Shown here: positions 59,634-64,000 of the stretch, in pieces | Layout of the letters: every line of letters starts with the position of its first letter | Numbering within the stretch: position 1 is the first letter of the stretch | Assembly: GCA_017934745.1 (NCBI GenBank) | Contig: JAGBIY010000020.1 | Span: 35,960-99,959 of the forward strand | From: Treponema sp. | GTDB lineage: Bacteria > Spirochaetota > Spirochaetia > Treponematales > Treponemataceae | Length of the DNA: 64,000 bases | Direction: 5' to 3' | Notes under the pieces: generated by a model | The model's input: the letters and a program-made list of their open reading frames with translations, nothing else | What the model was told of the DNA's origin: nothing | The model's database searches: none | Translations under genes and position numbers: made by a program

Positions 59634-61742
59634 CTACTGTTTATTCTGATTTGTAAAACTGTTCAGTGTGTTCGACTGCGCGTTCAGACTGTTGAGGGTG
59701 CCCTCCATCTGACCGTACTTCTGCTTGAGTTTCGCTTCCTTGCCGTCAAGCTGCTCCTCAAGTTTTTGTATTGTTTTTTCAGAAGATTTTATTCTTTGGT
59801 CGATGCCGGAATTCTTCGTCGCGAGTATTCCTCCGCTTTGGACCCATGAAGAGAGCTGCTTGTCCATGCTGTACGCTATTCCAGAGTCGATTATGAGATC
59901 TCCGTCCTTGTCGTATCCGAAAATGTTCTTTATCTCGTCGAGATTGTTCTCTATGGACGCGTCAAGCTTTTTCTCGTCGATCTCAAGGTATCCCCTGAGC
60001 TGGGAGGCGTTGTATCCACCACCTCCGCTGGCCCTGCTCGATATTCCAATCTGAGAGAGCATCGTTATCGTAGCTTCGTCGCCCCAATTGTAGTTCGAGT
60101 TGACGATGTTCCTCAGCGATGATTTTCCGTTCGTGAGCGAGAAGTCCCCTTGGAACATTCCGAGTTTTCCGTAGTACTCTTCTTTTTCCTCTTTTGAGAG
60201 ATAGTCCAGCTCGTCGACGACCTCCGGCTTGTTGTCGCTGAGTATCGTCATCTCCGCTATTACCTGGTTGTAGCTTCCGACAAAATCGATGAGGGCGGTC
60301 TTCGCCGAATCCTTGTCGGGCGTTATGTCGATTGTCGCTGTCCTCTCGGTCGGTTGTTTCACGTTTAGAGTCACGTGCGGAATCACGTCGTCTATTTTGT
60401 TCGTCGGTCTGTTGATTGTGATTCCGTTGTATTTTATCGTTGCGTCGCCGGCCGTGCTGACGGGATTCACAGGAGAGTAGTCGAGCTTCTTTTTTTCGTC
60501 GTACACGGTGTATGCGGTCATGGATATTTCCGCTCCCGTGTTCCTGTTCCTGACGACAATGCTGTCCATGTCAGGAAAATCGCGGACGGCAATCGATATC
60601 GTCTTTTCGCCAGTCACCGAATCTGTCGATGAATTTTCCCCGTTCGTGTCTATTTTTGTCTCTGTGCCGTCCGTGTTGTGCACATAGAAGTCCGCTGCGT
60701 CGGCTATCGGAGTCAGCTCCGTCTCTGGAATCGGAGGCAGAATCGTGTCGTCCGGCTCGTTCTTCACCGTTACCTCGGAGAATGTCACGCTTCCTGGGTT
60801 CGTGAAGTCCGGGCGGGTAGTGCGGTTGTTGTTTAGCTCTTCCGTTATGTCGTCGACCTCTTTTGCCAAATATGAGAAATCGATTCTGTTGTTTGTGTTC
60901 TCCAGGAATGACGGGTCTACAGGGACCGTGAAACCTTTCCTCGGCGGAATTATCGTCCTGTTGTCTTCCGGTTTCGCCTCTCCTGATTCGTCCGTGGCTT
61001 CCGCTATTGATACAGGCTTTTTCTTGAAAAGCGGCATTCCCTCCTGGTCGTTTTCCGGAATGGTCTCCTCGATTTGTGGATTCTCGAAATATTCCGTGTC
61101 GTTTCCGAATTCTACAAGGTCTTTTTTGCTTTTCTCGACGATTTTGTTCTTCAGCGCGTAGGAGAGCGCGTCGTCCTTGAAGATGAGATTGCTGTCGTTT
61201 CCCGTCTTGAGCGATTCTATCAGGAGCGCTTGCTTGTTCCCGCTTGTGCCAATCAGCGATGCTTTTATCGTGTTCGCGCTTCGCTTGTTCAGGGCTGTTA
61301 TGAAGTCGGTGACCTTTCCGCCTTTCCAGTTGAAGGAGATGACTTTCTCTCCGACTTCAAAAGTGTACTTTCCCTTCGGCACCTGTGAATTCTTTTCCAA
61401 TTCCTGCGACAAGAACCTGTCCGCCGTCGCCTCTTTTATCACATCCACCTTTATGGATTCGTAAGAGGCCTCTCGTCCAGCTTCCGCCGTGATTGCGTCT
61501 TCGTCGGATGATGTCGCCAATTTGTTGTTGAATGGATTTTCAAAAGAATACAGGGATTTTGAGTTAGCCCTGAGAGTCGTCATTTTTTGGTTGACACTCC
61601 GCCACGCAGCCTGCTGTTCCTTGTATTTGTCGAGATTGTCCTTCTCTCGGTTCAATGGAATCCGCTCTTTCTGCATGAGCGCTTCGATGTAGTCTTTTGT
61701 CTTGTATTTGTCGCTGAATCCAGGTACAGATATATCCGCCAT
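59634..61742 (-). CDS. fliD: Flagellar filament cap protein FliD
   Basis: 702 residues. The N-terminal FliD block (SVPGFSDKYKTKDYIEALMQKERIPLNREKDNLDKYKEQQAAW pattern) and the C-terminal coiled coil (SSEKTIQKLEEQLDGKEAKLKQKYGQMEGTLNSLNAQSNTL pattern) identify HAP2. The middle has GNKQALLIESL, a Pro/Glu-rich insertion (about 225-270) and the IASQIGISSR-like LSQIGISSRASGGGG stretch. AAGGA precedes ATG 61742. It caps the periplasmic filament and guides flagellin folding. Confidence 0.95.
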   Translation of the reverse strand: MADISVPGFSDKYKTKDYIEALMQKERIPLNREKDNLDKYKEQQAAWRSVNQKMTTLRANSKSLYSFENPFNNKLATSSDEDAITAEAGREASYESIKVDVIKEATADRFLSQELEKNSQVPKGKYTFEVGEKVISFNWKGGKVTDFITALNKRSANTIKASLIGTSGNKQALLIESLKTGNDSNLIFKDDALSYALKNKIVEKSKKDLVEFGNDTEYFENPQIEETIPENDQEGMPLFKKKPVSIAEATDESGEAKPEDNRTIIPPRKGFTVPVDPSFLENTNNRIDFSYLAKEVDDITEELNNNRTTRPDFTNPGSVTFSEVTVKNEPDDTILPPIPETELTPIADAADFYVHNTDGTETKIDTNGENSSTDSVTGEKTISIAVRDFPDMDSIVVRNRNTGAEISMTAYTVYDEKKKLDYSPVNPVSTAGDATIKYNGITINRPTNKIDDVIPHVTLNVKQPTERTATIDITPDKDSAKTALIDFVGSYNQVIAEMTILSDNKPEVVDELDYLSKEEKEEYYGKLGMFQGDFSLTNGKSSLRNIVNSNYNWGDEATITMLSQIGISSRASGGGGYNASQLRGYLEIDEKKLDASIENNLDEIKNIFGYDKDGDLIIDSGIAYSMDKQLSSWVQSGGILATKNSGIDQRIKSSEKTIQKLEEQLDGKEAKLKQKYGQMEGTLNSLNAQSNTLNSFTNQNKQ

Positions 61743-61807
61743 ATTTCCTTTTTTCTGCTGAATTCAAAGTTTGAGAAGAAGCATTAAGCATCGCTTCCTG
61801 CTTTGCT

Positions 61808-62182
61808 TTAAGCCTTCAGGTCCACGACCGAACCTGTCAAAGAAAGTTCCGCCATTCTTCTGAGTTTAGCTCTCAGCCTTTGTTCATCAGCAGATGGTAT
61901 CTCCTTGATAACCGTGTTTGTCTGTGGATCGATGATTGCGATGACAACTTTGCCCGACTCTTGATCTACAGAAAATTGTGTCTTTCTTCCTAGTATAATA
62001 TCGGAAACTCGCTGAATCTGCTCGATACTTTCTTTTGTTTTTGCGATGTTTTTTGCTAATTTTTGGACGACTTGAGCGGCGTCTGCCATAGGTGGACGCA
62101 CTGTCGGTACGGGAGCCTTTGGCTTTTGCACTATGTTGGTTGGAATGACAGCTTTGGAATTTGGATTGATTCTGCTCATCAT
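61808..62182 (-). CDS. flaG: FlaG-family flagellar protein
   Basis: 124 residues from ATG 62182 (two adjacent ATGs), with AAGGGGAG five bases upstream; the longer frame to 62227 runs into the terminator. A Pro-rich N-terminal part precedes the FlaG domain: QFSVDQESGKVVIAIIDPQTNTVIKEIPSADEQRLRAKLRRM. FlaG proteins sit between flagellin and fliD in many genomes and influence filament length. The flagellin terminator lies just 15 bases upstream of its ribosome-binding site. Confidence 0.88.
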   Translation of the reverse strand: MMSRINPNSKAVIPTNIVQKPKAPVPTVRPPMADAAQVVQKLAKNIAKTKESIEQIQRVSDIILGRKTQFSVDQESGKVVIAIIDPQTNTVIKEIPSADEQRLRAKLRRMAELSLTGSVVDLKA

Positions 62183-62196
62183 AAGGACTCCCCTTG

Positions 62197-62237
62197 AAAA
62201 AAAAATAAAGAAGAAAGAGGGGCGCACCTCTTTCTTC
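62197..62237 (-). terminator. Rho-independent terminator between flaB and flaG
   Basis: A perfect 11-bp stem (62210-62220 with 62227-62237), six-base loop, is followed on the minus strand by a T-rich run of about 13. It should make flagellin mRNA far more abundant than the flaG-fliD extension. Confidence 0.9.
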
Positions 62238-62295
62238 CACGCCCTTTAAAAGACGACATCCAGCTGTCTCTCATCGAGCGGTTTTATACGCAACA

Positions 62296-63150
62296 TTAGC
62301 GAAGCAAAGCAAGCACATTCTGCGACTGAGAATTGGCCTGCGCAAGCATAGCTGTTCCAGACTGTGTAAGAATCTGGTTCTTTGTATACTCGACCATTGT
62401 CGATGCCATGTCAGTGTCGCGGATGAGAGACTCAGAAGCCTGAAGATTCTCCGCTGCGATTGCGACGCCCTGTGAGGCCATCTCAAATCTGTTCTGATAA
62501 GCACCAAGGTCAGCTCTCTGCTTTGAAACTGTCAACAAAGCGTTGTCGATTGTTCCAATAGCCATGTTTGCAGTCTCTGGAGTAGCGATTGAAAACTGCT
62601 CTTCTGTTCCTTCCGCACCCTTGAGACCCAAGGCCTGAGCTGTCATGGTTCCGATGTATACGCGGGCGTTCTGGTCCATGTTTGCTCCGATGTGGAACTG
62701 CATTACACGGCCAGCGGCAGAGTCTTTTGCGAACGCGCCTGTGAGCATGTTCAAACCGTTGAACTGCGCCTGTGAAGCGATTCTGTCAACCTCAGATACA
62801 AGCTGTGAAACTTCTACCTGAATCTGCATGCGGTCCTCGTCTGTGTAGATACCGTTGGCAGACTGAACTGCAAGCTCGCGGACTCTCTGGAGGATGTCTG
62901 TTGTTTCTCTCAGATATCCTTCTGTTGTCTGGATAAAAGAAACACCGTTTTCGATGTTCCTGTTAGCCTGATTGAGACCGCGAATCTGGCTGCGCATTTT
63001 CTCGGAAACTGCGAGTCCTGATGCGTCGTCTCCCGCTCTGTTGATTTTTTCGCCCGAACTGAGCTTTTCAATGTTGCTCTGAATCTGATCGTTGCTCAAA
63101 CCGAGAGTTCTGTTAGCGAACATTGAGCTCATGTTGTGATTGATAACCAT
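62296..63150 (-). CDS. flaB: Periplasmic flagellin, core protein (FlaB type)
   Basis: 284 residues, the size of spirochaete FlaB core flagellins. D0/D1 blocks are complete: [53 protein letters not shown] at the N-terminal side, and [32 protein letters not shown] at the C-terminal side. There is no signal peptide; export is through the flagellar type III system. ATG 63150 has GGAGGA five bases upstream. It is the second of two tandem flagellin genes. Confidence 0.98.
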   Translation of the reverse strand: MVINHNMSSMFANRTLGLSNDQIQSNIEKLSSGEKINRAGDDASGLAVSEKMRSQIRGLNQANRNIENGVSFIQTTEGYLRETTDILQRVRELAVQSANGIYTDEDRMQIQVEVSQLVSEVDRIASQAQFNGLNMLTGAFAKDSAAGRVMQFHIGANMDQNARVYIGTMTAQALGLKGAEGTEEQFSIATPETANMAIGTIDNALLTVSKQRADLGAYQNRFEMASQGVAIAAENLQASESLIRDTDMASTMVEYTKNQILTQSGTAMLAQANSQSQNVLALLR

Positions 63151-63407
63151 AATTGTCCTCCATGAATAAACCCTTGTGCGTCTTGCACGATGCCTGCTTT
63201 GTGTAGGCTTGGTTCGGACTTTGCGCCTTCCGCCCCAAGTTTTAGACCTATACAGCAGAAACCGTTGCTGAATGTTTTAATTTTCAGCAATCGTTCATGC
63301 TGTCACAAAGCCATGGATGGATAATTTCAAAGATCAAAAATATGCCTAAACTGCATATTAACTATATAAATTTTGACTAAATTCGCAATAAATGTAAATA
63401 GTCCCAA
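63151..63407 (-). promoter_or_regulatory. Structured leader of flaB with possible CsrA sites
   Basis: The 257 bases between the upstream terminator and flaB contain no gene. On the minus strand the distal part is AT-rich and probably holds the promoter. Three stems follow: 63265-63272 with 63283-63290, GCCT/AGGC (63192-63208) and GTGC/GCAC (63176-63188). The Shine-Dalgarno region ATGGAGGA (63156-63163) contains the CsrA-type motif AnGGA, and GCGGAAGG lies further upstream near 63230. In Bacillus CsrA blocks flagellin translation at such a leader. That this happens here is inferred. Confidence 0.4.
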
Positions 63408-63438
63408 TAAAAAACGGAGGAACTCTATGCAAGGTGAA
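63408..63438 (-). terminator. Rho-independent terminator of the upstream flagellin gene
   Basis: An 8-bp stem AACGGAGG (63413-63420 with 63431-63438) is followed on the minus strand by a T-rich run. Confidence 0.88.
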
Positions 63439-63483
63439 TCCCTCCGTTTCGTCATTAAGGGTTAGGCGTTAGCCAAACGATTT

Positions 63484-64000
63484 CTATCTAAGCAAAGAAA
63501 GAACTGTCTGAGCCTGAGAGTTAGCCTGCGCGAGCATAGCTGTTCCAGCCTGTGTAAGAACCTGGTTCTTTGTAGACTCGACAACCTGTGCTGCCATGTC
63601 TGTGTCGCGGATGCGAGACTCGGAAGCCTGGAGGTTCTCGGCTGCGATGTCGACTCCCTTGACTGTGTACTCAAGGCGGTTCTGGTAAGCACCGAGGTCG
63701 GCTCTCTGCTTGTTGATCTTCTTGAGACCTTCATCGAGAGTTCCGATTGCGCGGTTCGCCTCTTCTGGAGTAGCGAGAGAGAGGATTCCTTCTCCGGCGA
63801 CATCCTTGAGTCCGAGAGCTGCGGCTGTCATTGTTCCGATGAAAGCCTGGACTCTCTGGTCCATGTTGGCACCAACGTGGAACCACATAGAAGCAGTAAC
63901 AGTGTTCTCACCTGTAGAGCGAGCGAAGCGTCCAGTGAGCATGTTCATTCCGTTGAACTGTGCGTGTGAAGCAACTCTGTCGATCTCGGCAACGAGAGCA
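63484..64000 (-). CDS. flaB: Periplasmic flagellin (FlaB type), 5' part outside the window
   Basis: The C-terminal 172 residues of a second FlaB flagellin; the frame stays open to the window edge, so the start lies beyond base 64000. The sequence runs from [21 protein letters not shown] to [10 protein letters not shown]. The central part shows [24 protein letters not shown] and the end [20 protein letters not shown]. It is closely similar to the next flagellin except for a short variable segment after [13 protein letters not shown], so it is a paralogue from tandem duplication, as the FlaB1-FlaB3 set known in other treponemes. Confidence 0.96.
   Translation of the reverse strand, partial: ALVAEIDRVASHAQFNGMNMLTGRFARSTGENTVTASMWFHVGANMDQRVQAFIGTMTAAALGLKDVAGEGILSLATPEEANRAIGTLDEGLKKINKQRADLGAYQNRLEYTVKGVDIAAENLQASESRIRDTDMAAQVVESTKNQVLTQAGTAMLAQANSQAQTVLSLLR

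Noticed and set aside
63212-63245. Sigma-28-like elements TAAAACTT and GTCCGAAC in the flaB leader
   Set aside because: The spacing between them is about 17 bases where 11 is expected, and the -10 match is poor.

Overview
The window is a contiguous piece of a spirochaete chromosome, most probably a free-living or gut/rumen Treponema. The case rests on several things seen together: two tandem FlaB-type periplasmic flagellins with flaG-fliD behind them, a flgN-flgK-flgL-fliW-csrA run, a uvrA-lptD pair, many lipoproteins with loose spirochaete-style lipoboxes, and PEGA- and TPR-domain surface proteins of treponemal type. A secreted family 1 pectate-lyase-like lipoprotein next to an LRR lipoprotein and a porin-like protein suggests a pectin-using relative (rumen species such as T. 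saccharophilum would fit). The species is inference only. No insertion sequence, prophage or CRISPR array was seen.

Layout. Bases 1-6012 (minus strand): class A penicillin-binding protein, a candidate small RNA, a PEGA-domain secreted protein, a LytM/M23 peptidase, a small membrane protein and a 2[4Fe-4S] ferredoxin. 6153-6453: a two-tRNA operon (Gln-CTG, Glu-CTC) with a near-consensus promoter and a terminator. 6614-11142: an acidic secreted protein and two related large lipoproteins. 11259-24455: uvrA, lptD, phoH, an HD membrane phosphodiesterase, ybeY, a CBS-domain protein, a TPR protein and a stand-alone Cas2-like protein. 24542-34508: prfB, a PEGA/coiled-coil protein, ftsY, a secreted protein, the lolC/D/E-type lipoprotein transporter, then mcsA-mcsB. 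34527-37019: clpC. 37116-41240: LRR lipoprotein, pectate lyase, outer-membrane barrel. 41407-45320: tyrS, a small secreted protein, and an RlpA/SPOR-like protein with long acidic repeats. 45374-45752: tmRNA. 45889-50661: M18 aminopeptidase facing clpX-clpP-tig. 50735-51322: six tRNAs. 51472-56358: flagellar hook-junction operon with the fliW-csrA switch. 56361-64000 (minus strand): flagellins, flaG, fliD, unknown proteins, a membrane-anchored PilZ protein, tsaE and tsaB.

Themes. Protein quality control is concentrated here (tig, clpP, clpX, clpC, mcsA, mcsB, tmRNA). The McsB homologue has lost residues known to be needed for arginine phosphorylation in Bacillus. Flagellar export control is also complete: flagellins with a structured leader, FliW and CsrA are all encoded within 8.5 kb. 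Envelope biogenesis is represented by LptD, Lol permeases, PBP1A, LytM and SPOR proteins.

Many start codons were moved inward from the longest open frame because the longest frame begins with TTG and a better ATG with a Shine-Dalgarno sequence lies just downstream. All functional names come from motif reading by eye. No database search was possible.
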